A stretch of DNA of 64,000 nt from Flavobacterium nitratireducens (GCF_029625335.1 NZ_CP121111.1:248001-312000); one strand, 5' to 3'. Positions 51,993-61,677 are shown, counted from the stretch's first letter. Numbers and translations: made by a program. Notes: generated from the letters alone by a model not told the origin.

Positions 51993-52655
51993 ATGGCAAA
52001 ATCTATATTTCAAAAACATCAATCAGAAGAGTTGAATAAACTTTATTTGAAAAAGAATTATCAGGGAGCAAATCCTAATGATGCTAAAATTCTTTTTGTT
52101 GGTAGAGATCCCAATTGGGCTTCAGATATCGAAACTATGAGATTATTCAGGTATATTTCAGAGTATTTGACTGACGGAGTAAGTTTTTGGAATAAATATA
52201 AAATCCATCATCCGTTTTTGCTTCCAAATTATAAAGGAGATGGAAAGAGATATCATAAAATCTTTTCAAAATTAAATATCGAAAGTAGTTTTTCTAACAA
52301 GATATCATTTGTTGAATTAATTGGCTTTCCAACAACAGGGAATGCAAAATCAAACAATAAGCTTTTTTTAGAATATCTGACATCAGATGCTAATAGAAAT
52401 CATTTGATTGAATTGGATTCATTTTTAAATGATATTGAAAAAATAATTTTTATTGCTTGGGGACTTATAGATGATCTAAAATACTTAAATAGTAAAACTG
52501 GATTGTTTAAAAAAATTGTTCAAATGAATAAAAGCAAAATGAGTATTAGCGAATTAAATAAATATGAGAATATATTCATACATCGACATTTTTCAGATGC
52601 AATTAGTAATTCAACACTTGACAAAATGTCAATAATCCTAAAGGATAATTTATAG
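51993..52655 (+). CDS. Unknown protein, possibly uracil-DNA-glycosylase-like fold
   Basis: A 220-residue cytoplasmic protein without recognisable family. AKILFVGRDPNWASDIE near residues 31-47 has the position and shape of UDG motif A (GxDP), a Pro/Gly rich VELIGFPTTGNAKSNNK lies in the middle, IIFIAWGLIDDL is a central strand, and IFIHRHFSDAISNS near 190 resembles the C-terminal His/Ser loop. Together these are suggestive of the UDG superfamily, though catalytic residues cannot be confirmed. It stands alone between two terminators and has the AT-rich style of accessory genes. Confidence 0.4.
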   Translation: MAKSIFQKHQSEELNKLYLKKNYQGANPNDAKILFVGRDPNWASDIETMRLFRYISEYLTDGVSFWNKYKIHHPFLLPNYKGDGKRYHKIFSKLNIESSFSNKISFVELIGFPTTGNAKSNNKLFLEYLTSDANRNHLIELDSFLNDIEKIIFIAWGLIDDLKYLNSKTGLFKKIVQMNKSKMSISELNKYENIFIHRHFSDAISNSTLDKMSIILKDNL

Positions 52656-52716
52656 AAAACCAGTCCGCTCGGATATGTTCAACGGTCGATTAAGCTAGTT
52701 CAAAAACATCAAAAAC

Positions 52717-52744
52717 CACAACCAACAAAGTTGTGTTTTTTTTT
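52717..52744 (+). terminator. Terminator of the UDG-like gene
   Basis: CACAAC (52717-52722) and GTTGTG (52730-52735) form a hairpin followed by a T-run to 52744, about 60 bases after the stop. Confidence 0.7.
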
Positions 52745-52806
52745 ATTAATTTTAATAGAGGCTAAATGTATAGAAGTCTACTGTTTACTAATAAAATAAT
52801 AATCCC

Positions 52807-53268
52807 ATGAGCAAAATAATTCCCAATTTATGGTTTGATGGCACTGCCAAAGAAGCCGCTGAATACTATGTGTCCATTTTCAAAGATGGAAAAATTATAA
52901 AAACTACTTATTACCCAAAAACGGAAGCGGAAGGTCTGGCAGATTTTCAGAAAGATTTTGCTGGCAAGGTGCTTACAGTAGAGTTTGAGATTTTAGGTAT
53001 GCGATTTATCGGGATCAATGCGGGGCCGATGTTTCAGTTCAATGAGTCAGTTTCGTTTATGATTCCTTGTAAAGATCAGGCTGAAATTGATTATTACTGG
53101 GATGCACTCACGGCCAATGGAGGTCAGGAAAGTGTGTGTGGCTGGCTGAAAGATAAATACGGCTTAAGCTGGCAGGTATGTCCTGAGAATTGGGAAGAAC
53201 TAAACAAAAAGCCTAGGGCTTTCAAAAGAATGATGGGCATGAAGAAATTAATTATCGCTGATTTTTGA
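52807..53268 (+). CDS. VOC-family protein, PhnB-like (3-dmu-9_3-mt)
   Basis: A 153-residue protein starting IIPNLWFDGTAKEAAEYYVS, the usual start of PhnB-like glyoxalase/VOC-fold proteins. The beta-alpha-beta-beta-beta units continue through FEILGMRFIGINAGPMFQFN and DYYWDALTANGGQES, with CGWLKDKYGLSWQVCPENWE at the end, a family hallmark. Cytoplasmic. The reaction is unknown; names such as 3-demethylubiquinone methyltransferase given to this family are historical. The gene stands alone, with a bidirectional terminator facing the next gene. Confidence 0.9.
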   Translation: MSKIIPNLWFDGTAKEAAEYYVSIFKDGKIIKTTYYPKTEAEGLADFQKDFAGKVLTVEFEILGMRFIGINAGPMFQFNESVSFMIPCKDQAEIDYYWDALTANGGQESVCGWLKDKYGLSWQVCPENWEELNKKPRAFKRMMGMKKLIIADF

Positions 53269-53285
53269 GTTTCTGTTATAATCAT

Positions 53286-53328
53286 AAAAAATCCCGTCTT
53301 GTTAAATCTAAACGAGACGGGATTTTCA
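53286..53328. terminator. Bidirectional terminator between VOC and S9 peptidase genes
   Basis: AAAATCCCGTCT (53288-53299) pairs with AGACGGGATTTT (53315-53326), 12 perfect base pairs, with A-run on the left and T-run on the right, between two convergent genes. Confidence 0.9.
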
Positions 53329-53342
53329 ATTTTATCTAAATA

Positions 53343-55517
53343 TTATTTCTTTAAATGCACATTAAAATAATCAGCAATTTTAGCATACATATGAATTCTG
53401 TCATAACCACCTACATTGTGTTCGTGGTTAGGGTATAAGAAGTAATCTACTTGTTTTCCTGCTTTGATACAGGCTTCAACAAAGTTCATACTATGTTGTT
53501 GTACTACCACAGGATCCTGAGCACCGTGGATGATTAATAATCTTCCTTTTAGATTTTTGGCTTTGTCTAATAAAGAAGTTTTAGCATAACCTTCTGGGTT
53601 TTCTTGTGGGGTATCCATGTATCTTTCACCATACATAATTTCGTAATATTTCCAATCAATTACTGGTCCACCGGCAACACCTACTTTGAATGTATCGGCT
53701 TGGTTGGTCATTAACGAAGTAGTCATGAAACCACCAAAACTCCAACCAAAGATTCCAATTTTATCAGCATCCACAAATGATTTGGATTTTAAGAATTCAA
53801 TTCCTTTCATTTGGTCGGCCATTTCGTTCACACCCAATTGTCTATGATTCACATCACAGAATTTTTTTCCACGATTATCACTTCCACGATTATCCATGGT
53901 GAAAACAATATATCCCTGTTGCGCCATGTACAAATCAAAATAACCAGCGCCAGTTAACCATTTGTTGCTAACTAATTGTGCATGCGAACCACCGTATAGA
54001 TACACCATTACGGGATATTTTTTAGTGGCATCAAAATTAGCCGGATAAATAATTCGTCCGTGTAACGGTGTTTTTCCGTCAGCTGATACTAAATCGACCA
54101 TTTCGATTTTTGGTAAATTGATTTTTCCTGAAAAAGGATTGTCAGCCTTTATTAAAACGGTCGCTTTCGAAGGATTTTTAGCATCCAGAATCGAAATTTC
54201 ATTTGGCGTAGTGGTGTTGCTGTATTGGTCTAAAATCAGACTTCCATCTGAAGAAACAGAAGCAGCATGCACTCCAGAAATAGTGGTTAATTGTGTTGTT
54301 TTTCCTGATTTTAAATCTACTTGGAACAATTGCTGTTCTAAACCTGAATTTGTCACTCCAAGATAATTGATTTTGCTGGCTGTAGCATCAAATCCAAGAA
54401 CTTGTTTTACAATAACATCTTTGTAACCAAGATTTTTTAAAAGTTTTCCATCGGTATTGTATAAATACATTTGGTTGAAACCTAGGTTATCGGTTTGGTA
54501 AATAAATTGTGATGGATTGTTTGGAACAAATGTCAAGGCGTGTTGTGGTTCTACCCAAGTTGCTGCTTTTTCTTCGAATAAAGTTTTGACAAAAGCACCA
54601 GTTTTCGCATCATATTTGTTTAATTTTAGATGATTTTGCTCTCTGTTTAATACTCCAATATAAATAAATTTACCAGTAGGTTCCCAAGTAACCATCGTTA
54701 AATATTGTTCTTTAGGTTCGCCAGTTTGGATAGTAATGCTTTTTTGTGAGGCTACATCATAGACTACAACGGTAACATTTTCGCTGGTCATACCCGCCAT
54801 TGGATATTTGATGTTATTGTTTACTGCTTCGCGTTCGTTCCAGTTGATAATTGGGTAATCACCAACCATTGTTTCGTCTTTTCGATAAAAAGCCAATTGA
54901 CTTCCATCAGCGTTCCACCATATTCCGTTATCGATTCCAAATTCCTGACGGTGCACGTAATCGGAACCATTTACAATTCCTTTGTTAGTGTCATTAGTTA
55001 CTTCAAGTACTTTTCCGCTAGGAGTTGTAATGCGAATGTTGTTTTCTTTTGTCCAAGCTACATTGTCGTTTGAGGCTATTTTTAGTTGTCCAGCATCATT
55101 TGGAAGGATTACTACAGTAGTTATTTTTTTGCTATTTACGTCAAAAGTTACTTTGTAATTGTTGTTTTTCCCTGTTACCTCAGTATCAAATGAAGTAGTG
55201 TTCTTCCATTTAATTTCGTAAGGAAACATTCTTAAACTAAAAACATCTGTTGGTATTTTGTCTTTAAGCGCTGCTTCAAATTCAGATTTGGTAGCCAAAG
55301 TGGTGGCTTTCCAGCCGTTTTGAGCGCTTTTTTCTAATAAAGTTGCATAATCATTACTTAAAAAGCTAATGGATTTGCTGTCTTTTCGCCATTGTTGGGC
55401 TACTTGAGTGATTGGGGCGTATTTTCGAGGACCTGTTACTGTTTCTTCAATGGTTAAATTTTGAGCCATTGCAAAACTACCCACTAATAAAAACCCTAGA
55501 ATGTGTTTTTTCATCAA
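53343..55517 (-). CDS. S9-family prolyl peptidase (dipeptidyl peptidase IV type)
   Basis: A signal peptide (ILGFLLVGSFAMAQ) is followed by a beta-propeller (about residues 90-480; FGIDNGIWWNADGSQLAFYR, YPMAGMTSENVTVVVYD) and an alpha/beta-hydrolase domain. The triad is Ser593 in GWSFGGFM, Asp668 in HGAQDPVV and His700 in NHEHNVGG. At 724 residues it has the normal DPP-IV length. The family trims X-Pro or X-Ala dipeptides from peptides in the periplasm. No other peptide-uptake genes are nearby; it is monocistronic, with a TATTTTTG-like element about 25-32 bases before the start (55542-55549). Confidence 0.93.
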   Translation of the reverse strand: MMKKHILGFLLVGSFAMAQNLTIEETVTGPRKYAPITQVAQQWRKDSKSISFLSNDYATLLEKSAQNGWKATTLATKSEFEAALKDKIPTDVFSLRMFPYEIKWKNTTSFDTEVTGKNNNYKVTFDVNSKKITTVVILPNDAGQLKIASNDNVAWTKENNIRITTPSGKVLEVTNDTNKGIVNGSDYVHRQEFGIDNGIWWNADGSQLAFYRKDETMVGDYPIINWNEREAVNNNIKYPMAGMTSENVTVVVYDVASQKSITIQTGEPKEQYLTMVTWEPTGKFIYIGVLNREQNHLKLNKYDAKTGAFVKTLFEEKAATWVEPQHALTFVPNNPSQFIYQTDNLGFNQMYLYNTDGKLLKNLGYKDVIVKQVLGFDATASKINYLGVTNSGLEQQLFQVDLKSGKTTQLTTISGVHAASVSSDGSLILDQYSNTTTPNEISILDAKNPSKATVLIKADNPFSGKINLPKIEMVDLVSADGKTPLHGRIIYPANFDATKKYPVMVYLYGGSHAQLVSNKWLTGAGYFDLYMAQQGYIVFTMDNRGSDNRGKKFCDVNHRQLGVNEMADQMKGIEFLKSKSFVDADKIGIFGWSFGGFMTTSLMTNQADTFKVGVAGGPVIDWKYYEIMYGERYMDTPQENPEGYAKTSLLDKAKNLKGRLLIIHGAQDPVVVQQHSMNFVEACIKAGKQVDYFLYPNHEHNVGGYDRIHMYAKIADYFNVHLKK

Positions 55518-55737
55518 GCTTGATTTTTTAAATTAAGGAAACAAAAATAACAAATTGACTCGGAGTTTAATCTTTTAATTATCCTAACTATTAGCTGGAA
55601 TCTGTTATATTATTGTTAAAATTCAACTTTTATTTATGGCTTTGTTTGAAGATAAAGCAATCGGATTCAGTGGGTATGCTTTTTTAGTGCAATGTTTATT
55701 TTTGTTGATTTATAACAAAATATCCTAAACTTTAAAG

Positions 55738-55766
55738 TTTAAACCAGTAAGAATTCCTTAATTTTG
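55738..55766 (+). promoter_or_regulatory. Candidate promoter of lpdA
   Basis: TAATTTTG at 55759-55766 matches the Bacteroidota -7 consensus TAnnTTTG; TTTA at 55738-55741 could be a weak -33 box, 17 bases upstream. The lpdA ATG is 37 bases further. The rest of 55518-55803 has no gene. Confidence 0.5.
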
Positions 55767-55803
55767 TCGCTCAATATATAAAAACATACAAAAAAAATAT
55801 ACT

Positions 55804-57207
55804 ATGAATTCATTTGACGTAGTCGTTATAGGTTCGGGACCTGGAGGATATGTATCAGCGATTCGTTGTGCGCAACTAGGTTTTAAAACAGCTATTATCG
55901 AAAAATATTCCACTCTTGGAGGAACTTGTTTAAATGTAGGATGTATTCCTTCTAAAGCTTTATTGTCTTCTTCTCATCACTATGCTGAAATTGCTCACTT
56001 TGCAGAGCACGGTATTGAAGTTGCAGGAGAGGTAAAAGTGAATTTAGAGAAAATGATTGCTCGTAAAAAAGCAGTCGTAGATCAAACTTCTGGTGGAATT
56101 AACTACTTGATGGATAAAAATAAAATTACTGTTTTTAATGGTTTAGGTTCCTTTGTAGATGCCACTCATGTTGCTATTGCTAAAGCTGATGGAACATCTG
56201 AAACTATTGAAGCAAAACATACTATCATTGCTACTGGTTCTAAACCATCTTCATTGCCTTTTATCAAAATTGATAAAGAAAGAATTATTACTTCTACAGA
56301 AGCTTTAAGTTTGACAGAAGTGCCTAAACACCTTGTAATTATCGGTGGAGGAGTTATTGGTATCGAGTTAGGACAGGTGTATTTACGTTTGGGAGCTCAA
56401 GTATCGGTAGTGGAATTCATGGACAGAATCATTCCAGGAATGGATGGTGCTTTGTCTAAAGAATTGACTAAAGTCTTGAAAAAACAAGGAATGAAATTCT
56501 ATACTTCTCACAAAGTACAATCTGTTGAAAGAGCAGGGGATGTTGTAACAGTGAAAGCAGAGAATGCAAAAGGTGAGGTTATTACGCTTGAAGGAGATTA
56601 TTCATTAGTATCAGTGGGTCGTCGTCCTTATACTGACGGATTGAATGCTGAAGCTGCAGGTGTTAAAATCACTGAAAGAGGTCAAATTGAAGTAAACGAT
56701 CATTTGCAAACTACCGCTTCAAATATTTATGCAATTGGTGATGTAGTTCGTGGCGCGATGTTAGCGCACAAAGCAGAAGAAGAAGGAACTATGGTTGCTG
56801 AGATCTTAGCGGGACAAAAACCACATATCGATTATAATTTAATTCCAGGTGTTGTTTATACTTGGCCAGAAGTTGCCGCTGTTGGAAAAACAGAAGAGCA
56901 ATTAAAAGCAGAAGGTGTAGCATACAAATCAGGAAGTTTCCCATTCAAAGCTTTAGGTCGTGCAAGAGCAAGTGCTGATTTAGATGGTTTTGTGAAAATC
57001 TTAGCGGATGCTAAAACGGATGAAGTTTTAGGTGTTCACATGATTGGAGCAAGAACAGCTGATTTAATTGCGGAGGCTGTTGTAGCAATGGAATACAAAG
57101 CTTCTGCTGAAGATATTTCAAGAATGTCTCATGCGCATCCAACATTTGCGGAAGCAGTAAAAGAAGCGGCATTAGCAGCAACTGATAACAGAGCGATTCA
57201 CGTTTAA
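55804..57207 (+). CDS. lpdA: Dihydrolipoyl dehydrogenase
   Basis: A 467-residue flavoprotein with the FAD motif GSGPGGY (residues 10-16), the redox disulphide GGTCLNVGCIPSKALL (Cys42, Cys47), the NAD motif IIGGGVIGIELGQVY, a second FAD contact YAIGDVVRGAMLAHKAEEEG, and the C-terminal His-Glu pair SHAHPTFAEAVKEA (His445, Glu450). It reoxidises lipoamide in pyruvate, 2-oxoglutarate or branched-chain dehydrogenase complexes. No E1 or E2 gene lies next to it, so it probably serves all complexes. Own promoter and terminator are visible. Confidence 0.97.
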   Translation: MNSFDVVVIGSGPGGYVSAIRCAQLGFKTAIIEKYSTLGGTCLNVGCIPSKALLSSSHHYAEIAHFAEHGIEVAGEVKVNLEKMIARKKAVVDQTSGGINYLMDKNKITVFNGLGSFVDATHVAIAKADGTSETIEAKHTIIATGSKPSSLPFIKIDKERIITSTEALSLTEVPKHLVIIGGGVIGIELGQVYLRLGAQVSVVEFMDRIIPGMDGALSKELTKVLKKQGMKFYTSHKVQSVERAGDVVTVKAENAKGEVITLEGDYSLVSVGRRPYTDGLNAEAAGVKITERGQIEVNDHLQTTASNIYAIGDVVRGAMLAHKAEEEGTMVAEILAGQKPHIDYNLIPGVVYTWPEVAAVGKTEEQLKAEGVAYKSGSFPFKALGRARASADLDGFVKILADAKTDEVLGVHMIGARTADLIAEAVVAMEYKASAEDISRMSHAHPTFAEAVKEAALAATDNRAIHV

Positions 57208-57227
57208 TAAACGCTGTTTTTAGATAT

Positions 57228-57264
57228 AAAAAAGTCCCGAGTTTTTATTCGGGACTTTTTTTTG
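57228..57264. terminator. Bidirectional terminator between lpdA and the DoxX-like gene
   Basis: AAAAAAGTCCCGA (57228-57240) pairs with TCGGGACTTTTTT (57249-57261) around an 8-base loop and is followed by more T. It lies between convergent genes. Confidence 0.92.
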
Positions 57265-57272
57265 ATTAATTT

Positions 57273-57653
57273 TTAACCATTCATTTTGAATAAACCTTCG
57301 TAATTGTGCCAGTGGCTGTAAATAAGAAATATATTGCCTGCAAAGACTGCAATTGCTATAGGTAAATCTGTAGGTCTTAGAAAATAATTAATTAATAAAA
57401 TATTGATGATAACAGGAAAAATTACAATGTTAGCAAGAGTAGTAAATTTTCCTGTCAAGAATGATAATCCACACAAAAATTCAACTGATTTTGCTAATGG
57501 CATTAAATAAGTTGAGGCAATTAATCCAACTTGAAAAGCTTTGAAATCACCTGTAGTAGCTGGTTCTGGATTGGAAAGGACAAAGTAACTAATAGAAGTA
57601 CAAAGAAACATGGCTCCCATGAGCGTACGAACAATAAGGGTTGCGATTTTCAT
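57273..57653 (-). CDS. DoxX-like membrane protein
   Basis: A 126-residue protein with four hydrophobic segments: TLIVRTLMGAMFLCTSISYF, LIASTYLMPLAKSVEFLCGL, FTTLANIVIFPVIINILLIN and PIAIAVFAGNIFLIYSHWHN. This is the DoxX-family layout (four helices, charged residues at the second helix). Function in Bacteroidota is unknown; members are linked to redox stress in other phyla. It is monocistronic. Confidence 0.75.
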   Translation of the reverse strand: MKIATLIVRTLMGAMFLCTSISYFVLSNPEPATTGDFKAFQVGLIASTYLMPLAKSVEFLCGLSFLTGKFTTLANIVIFPVIINILLINYFLRPTDLPIAIAVFAGNIFLIYSHWHNYEGLFKMNG

Positions 57654-57966
57654 GATATATAGGGTTTATGGGTTAGCAAGTCAAAAAAAATCTGTGCGGT
57701 TTGTCTCTTTCATGTTGGTAAAAACTCTCCCTTGGTAACCGTATTCCATCAGAAAAACGAATTGTTATTACAATCAAAGTTTGGGGCTTATTGTATTTTG
57801 TTTTCTGTGTATCGTAAATTTACAAAAAAAATAAACTGAATTTTCAATTTTAAACAATTATTGCAAGAATATTTGTTAATATAATAATTAATACACAGTT
57901 GTTTAGATGTAAATGTGAATGTTTTCTTTAGTTGTTTCTTTTTTCCTTTTGTGTTTTTTATTGAAA
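57654..57966. other. Intergenic region without a recognisable gene
   Basis: About 313 bases, AT-rich. TAAATTTA-like sequence on the minus strand near 57826 could be part of a promoter for the DoxX-like gene. No RNA gene or repeat is recognised. Confidence 0.4.
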
Positions 57967-58853
57967 TTATTCTTTAGAATTATATTTCTTAAATAAAAAC
58001 CAAGCAGCTATTCCAATAATGAAAAACCACCAAATTTGTAAAAGGAAAACAATAATATCGAGCAAAACATTCCATCCTGTTTTAAGAGAATCAATTATAC
58101 GGAAACCAAGATTAGGTTTGTAATCATTGTAATCTTTAGTGTTAGCAATTAATTCTTGTTTAAAAGTTTCGCTTTGGTAAATTTGGATTGTTAAGGTGCT
58201 AAAATTGATTTGGTCTTGAAGGGATAAATTTTCAAGTGTAGCGGCATCTTTTTGTTCTTTTTGGTTTGCCAAATTATTTTCGGCATCCATGATGTCGTTG
58301 ATTTTTTTACCTTTTGTATCAATCGCTTATTCAACTCTTTTTTCTTTAGTAGCACTTCTTTTTTGCGAAAGTTGATTGGCGAGCATTTTTAATGAAACAT
58401 CATCTGCTTTAATTACTCTATAATCCAGAAAATCAATTTGTTTAGCAATACTTTTTAGTACAGTGTCTAATCGTTTGTTTGGTACGCGTATTGTGATGTT
58501 GTTTTCTACAGAATAACGAGTAGTTTCTAATGTACTGTCTTGACTAATTTTAGTTTAATTTGTTCAATAATATTGCTTTGGAGATTTGTGAAACTTACAA
58601 ATCCATCAAACTTACTAATAACGTTTTCAATGTAATAGGTGCTTTGGGGTACGTTTTTTACTTTGAATTTTAGATCAGCGGTGCGAATAAATTTATGTGT
58701 ACTATCCTCTTTGGCTACTGCAGCTGAAGAAGATATTGTTTCGGTATTACTCAGTTGTACTTCACTATTTTCATTTACTTCTGCTTTTTTACAACTAAAA
58801 ATAATTGTTGAAATTGTTAGGACAATAAGGCTGGTTTTAGCGATTCTGTTCAT
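57967..58853 (-). pseudogene. DUF4349 membrane lipoprotein, frameshifted and with a stop
   Basis: From ATG 58853 the gene starts as a lipoprotein (SLIVLTISTIIFSC) and shows the DUF4349 pattern KFIRTADLKFKVKNVPQST. One base is lost near 58545-58560 (ATTAAACTAAAATTAG; an extra A would give QIKTKISQDSTLETTRYSV). After VENNITIRVPNKRLDTVL a TAA at 58329-58327 replaces what is likely CAA in KRVEQAIDTKGKKI. The final part (MDAENNLANQKEQKDAATLE to WWFFIIGIAAWFLF, a membrane helix) is intact from 58290. DUF4349 proteins have a coiled coil and a C-terminal membrane anchor; function is unknown. Two lesions make real decay plausible here. Confidence 0.85.
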
Positions 58854-59046
58854 AGAGAATTCTGTTTTTGAGGTTGGTGTTTTGTTTTTTGTAGCTCTAA
58901 ATTCTTTAAAAAATTCGATATTAAATGTATTGATTTTTAACACGAAAAATCTTTTTTATAATTTATTTAACTAAAACGTTGTTTAGTGAAAAATCTTACA
59001 AGCCAACTCTTTTTTTTATTGTAATTTTACCTTTTAAAATTTTACT

Positions 59047-60333
59047 TTGAGAACATCTTTTAAACAAGACATAACGGATCAAGACGATTTCAAAAGAAAG
59101 TTGTTATTGTGGTCACAACAATTTAGAGAAGTGACTTTTATGGATAGCAATAATTACCAACAAGAGTATTCAAATTACGATTGGATATTGGCTGTTGATG
59201 CTTTTACTTCTATTAAAACAGATTATTTTAATGCCTTTGAAGATTTAAAGCAATACCAACAATTCAGTAAAGACTGGCTTTTTGGGTATTTGTCTTATGA
59301 TTTGAAAAACGATACTGAAGAATTGCAATCCAACAATTTTGACGGTTTGGGTTTTCCGGATTTGTTTTTTTATCAGCCTAAGAAATTGTTTTTAGCAAAA
59401 GGGAGCCAACTTGAAATTCGCTATTTGCATTTTTGTGATGATGAACTGGAAGATGACTGGAAAGAGATTTTGTCAATGGGAAGTGATTTTGAAACAAAGT
59501 CTTCAAAAGTTAATATCCAACAGCGTATTTCGGCTAAATCGTATCTAGAAAAAGCTAGTAAAATGTTGGATTATATTCATAGAGGGGATTTGTATGAAGC
59601 TAATTTTTGCATGGAATTCTATGCAGAAAATGCCCAAATCGAACCAATGGAAGTATATTTAAAGTTAAATGAAATTTCGAAGCCGCCTTTTGCCGTGTTT
59701 TTCAAAAATCACAAACAATATTTATTATCAGCCTCTCCAGAGCGTTATTTGAAAAAAGAAGGAGATACCATTATTTCACAACCTATCAAAGGAACTGCAA
59801 AACGGTTTTCAGATCCAGAAGAAGATGAAAAATCCAAAAACGAATTGGCAAATAATGCGAAAGAACGTGCCGAAAATATCATGATAACCGATTTAGTTCG
59901 TAATGATTTATCACAAACAGCACAAAAAGGTTCTGTTCAAGTAACGGAATTATGTGGTATTTATTCATTCTTACAGGTACATCAAATGATTTCAACTATT
60001 ACTTCAAAATTAGACCCTCAACATACTGCAGTTGATGCTTTAAGATTTACTTTTCCAATGGGAAGTATGACGGGAGCACCAAAGATTTCTGTGATGAAAA
60101 TCATTGAAGAATTGGAAGAAACCAAAAGAGGTTTGTATAGTGGAGCTGTGGGTTATTTTACTCCTGAGGGCGATTTTGATTTTAATGTAGTTATTCGAAG
60201 TATTCTATACAATCAACAAAATCACTATTTGTCTTTTTCGGTAGGAAGTGCTATTACGTCGCTTTCGGTTCCTGAAAATGAATATCAGGAATGTTTGCTC
60301 AAGGCAAAAGCGATGTTTGAAGTTTTAAAATAA
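59047..60333 (+). CDS. pabB: Aminodeoxychorismate synthase component I
   Basis: The chorismate-binding domain (about residues 165-425) has PIKGTAKRF, with the Lys that marks PabB (TrpE usually has PIAGT), ENIMITDLVRNDLSQTAQKG, FPMGSMTGAPKISVMKIIEE and RGLYSGAVGYFTPEG. It makes 4-amino-4-deoxychorismate for folate, with an amidotransferase partner not present here. The start is TTG 59047 (TTGAGAACA): the next Met lies 32 residues inside conserved sequence, and family members begin with MRT. The gene starts about 190 bases from the DUF4349 gene, in the opposite direction. tilS follows by 17 bases. Confidence 0.9.
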   Translation: MRTSFKQDITDQDDFKRKLLLWSQQFREVTFMDSNNYQQEYSNYDWILAVDAFTSIKTDYFNAFEDLKQYQQFSKDWLFGYLSYDLKNDTEELQSNNFDGLGFPDLFFYQPKKLFLAKGSQLEIRYLHFCDDELEDDWKEILSMGSDFETKSSKVNIQQRISAKSYLEKASKMLDYIHRGDLYEANFCMEFYAENAQIEPMEVYLKLNEISKPPFAVFFKNHKQYLLSASPERYLKKEGDTIISQPIKGTAKRFSDPEEDEKSKNELANNAKERAENIMITDLVRNDLSQTAQKGSVQVTELCGIYSFLQVHQMISTITSKLDPQHTAVDALRFTFPMGSMTGAPKISVMKIIEELEETKRGLYSGAVGYFTPEGDFDFNVVIRSILYNQQNHYLSFSVGSAITSLSVPENEYQECLLKAKAMFEVLK

Positions 60334-60349
60334 ATTATATTCCAAATCC

Positions 60350-61660
60350 ATGCTCGATAAGCTCAAAGAACATATCAATCAAAATTTTCCTTTTTTGAAT
60401 AAATGCAGATTGCTTTTAGCTACAAGCGGGGGAATTGATAGTATGGTAATGGTTCATTTGTTACGTCAATTGAGGTTTGATATTGCGCTGTGCCACTGTA
60501 ATTTTCAGTTGAGAGGTTTGGAAAGTTTTGGTGATCAAAATTTTGTTCAGGAGTATGCCAATACTAATCAGATTCCGTTGTTTTTGACCCAATTTGACAC
60601 TGAAGCTTTCGCGAATGACTACAAGCTTTCTACTCAAATTGCAGCTCGTGAATTGCGCTACAATTGGTTTTATGAATTATTAGAAACAGAAGGATATGAT
60701 TATATTGTAACAGCCCATCATGCTGATGATAACATTGAAACCTTTTTGATTAATCTGAGTCGGGGAACTGGTTTAGAAGGGTTAGTTGGAATTCCTGCTC
60801 AAAACGATAAAATTATCCGTCCTTTATTGGTTTTTTCCAGTGAAGAAATTCAGGAATATGCTAAGCAAAATCATATTCAATGGCGTGAAGATAGCAGCAA
60901 TGCTTCTGATAAATATTTACGAAATAAAATCAGGCATCATCTCGTTCCTTTATTGAAAGAATTAAATCCTAAATTTCTGGAGAGCTTTCAAAAAACGCAA
61001 ACATATCTTCAAGAATCTCAAGAATTAGTTGAAGATGCGGCTGTAATGGTCTATCAACAAGTAGCGAAAGAAGAAGATGATATTATTGTATTCAATTTAG
61101 AACAATTATTACGATTACCCAATTATAAATCCTATTTGTACCAATGGTTAAACGAATTTGGTTTTACTGCTTGGGAGGATGTTTATGATTTAGTAGAAGC
61201 CCAATCTGGTAAACAAGTTTTTTCGGCTGATTTTCGTTTGTTGAAAGATAGAAAGACTTTAATTTTAAGTCCGATTCAGGAGGAAGAAGCTGAAGTGTTT
61301 TTTATTGAAAAAAATACAAGAATTATAGAAACACCTTTGTTACTTTCTTTTTCTAAAGTAACGGAAATAGAAAATTCTTTTCACTCGACTATTTTTGTGG
61401 ACGAAGACCTATTGGTTTATCCTTTGGTGTTAAAAAAATGGGAAGAAGGTGATAGTTTTCAACCCTTTGGAATGAACGGAAAAACAAAAAAGTTAAGTAA
61501 ACTTTTTAAGGATGAAAAATTATCCCTGATTGAAAAAGAAAACACTTGGGTACTTTGGTCTGGAAACCAAATCGTTTGGGTGGTTGGAATTCGTCAGGAT
61601 GAAAGATTCAGGGTTAATGATACAACAAAAAGTATTTTGAGAATTAAATTAAACTCATAA
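60350..61660 (+). CDS. tilS: tRNA(Ile)-lysidine synthase
   Basis: The N-type ATP pyrophosphatase P-loop SGGIDS lies at residues 26-31, followed by HCNFQLRGLESFGDQNFV, HHADDNIETFLINLSRGTG and REDSSNASDKYLRNKIRHH, all TilS hallmarks. The C-terminal substrate-binding part (LKKWEEGDSFQPFGMNGKTK, LSKLFKDEKLSLIEKE) is complete at 436 residues. It converts C34 of the CAU tRNA-Ile to lysidine so that AUA is read as Ile. It follows pabB with a 16-base gap, so both are probably co-transcribed. The stop lies in a 7-bp tandem repeat (ACTCATA x3, 61651-61673). Confidence 0.96.
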   Translation: MLDKLKEHINQNFPFLNKCRLLLATSGGIDSMVMVHLLRQLRFDIALCHCNFQLRGLESFGDQNFVQEYANTNQIPLFLTQFDTEAFANDYKLSTQIAARELRYNWFYELLETEGYDYIVTAHHADDNIETFLINLSRGTGLEGLVGIPAQNDKIIRPLLVFSSEEIQEYAKQNHIQWREDSSNASDKYLRNKIRHHLVPLLKELNPKFLESFQKTQTYLQESQELVEDAAVMVYQQVAKEEDDIIVFNLEQLLRLPNYKSYLYQWLNEFGFTAWEDVYDLVEAQSGKQVFSADFRLLKDRKTLILSPIQEEEAEVFFIEKNTRIIETPLLLSFSKVTEIENSFHSTIFVDEDLLVYPLVLKKWEEGDSFQPFGMNGKTKKLSKLFKDEKLSLIEKENTWVLWSGNQIVWVVGIRQDERFRVNDTTKSILRIKLNS

Positions 61661-61677
61661 CTCATAACTCATAACAT

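Noticed and set aside
10124..58330. TAA read as Gln (changed genetic code), because three stops fit CAA codons
   Set aside because: Many intact genes in the window end in TAA at family-typical lengths. Two of the three cases are in a dead IS and the third in a gene with another lesion.
59047..60333. Anthranilate synthase component I (TrpE)
   Set aside because: The PIKGT motif with Lys is the PabB form, and no trp genes are adjacent.
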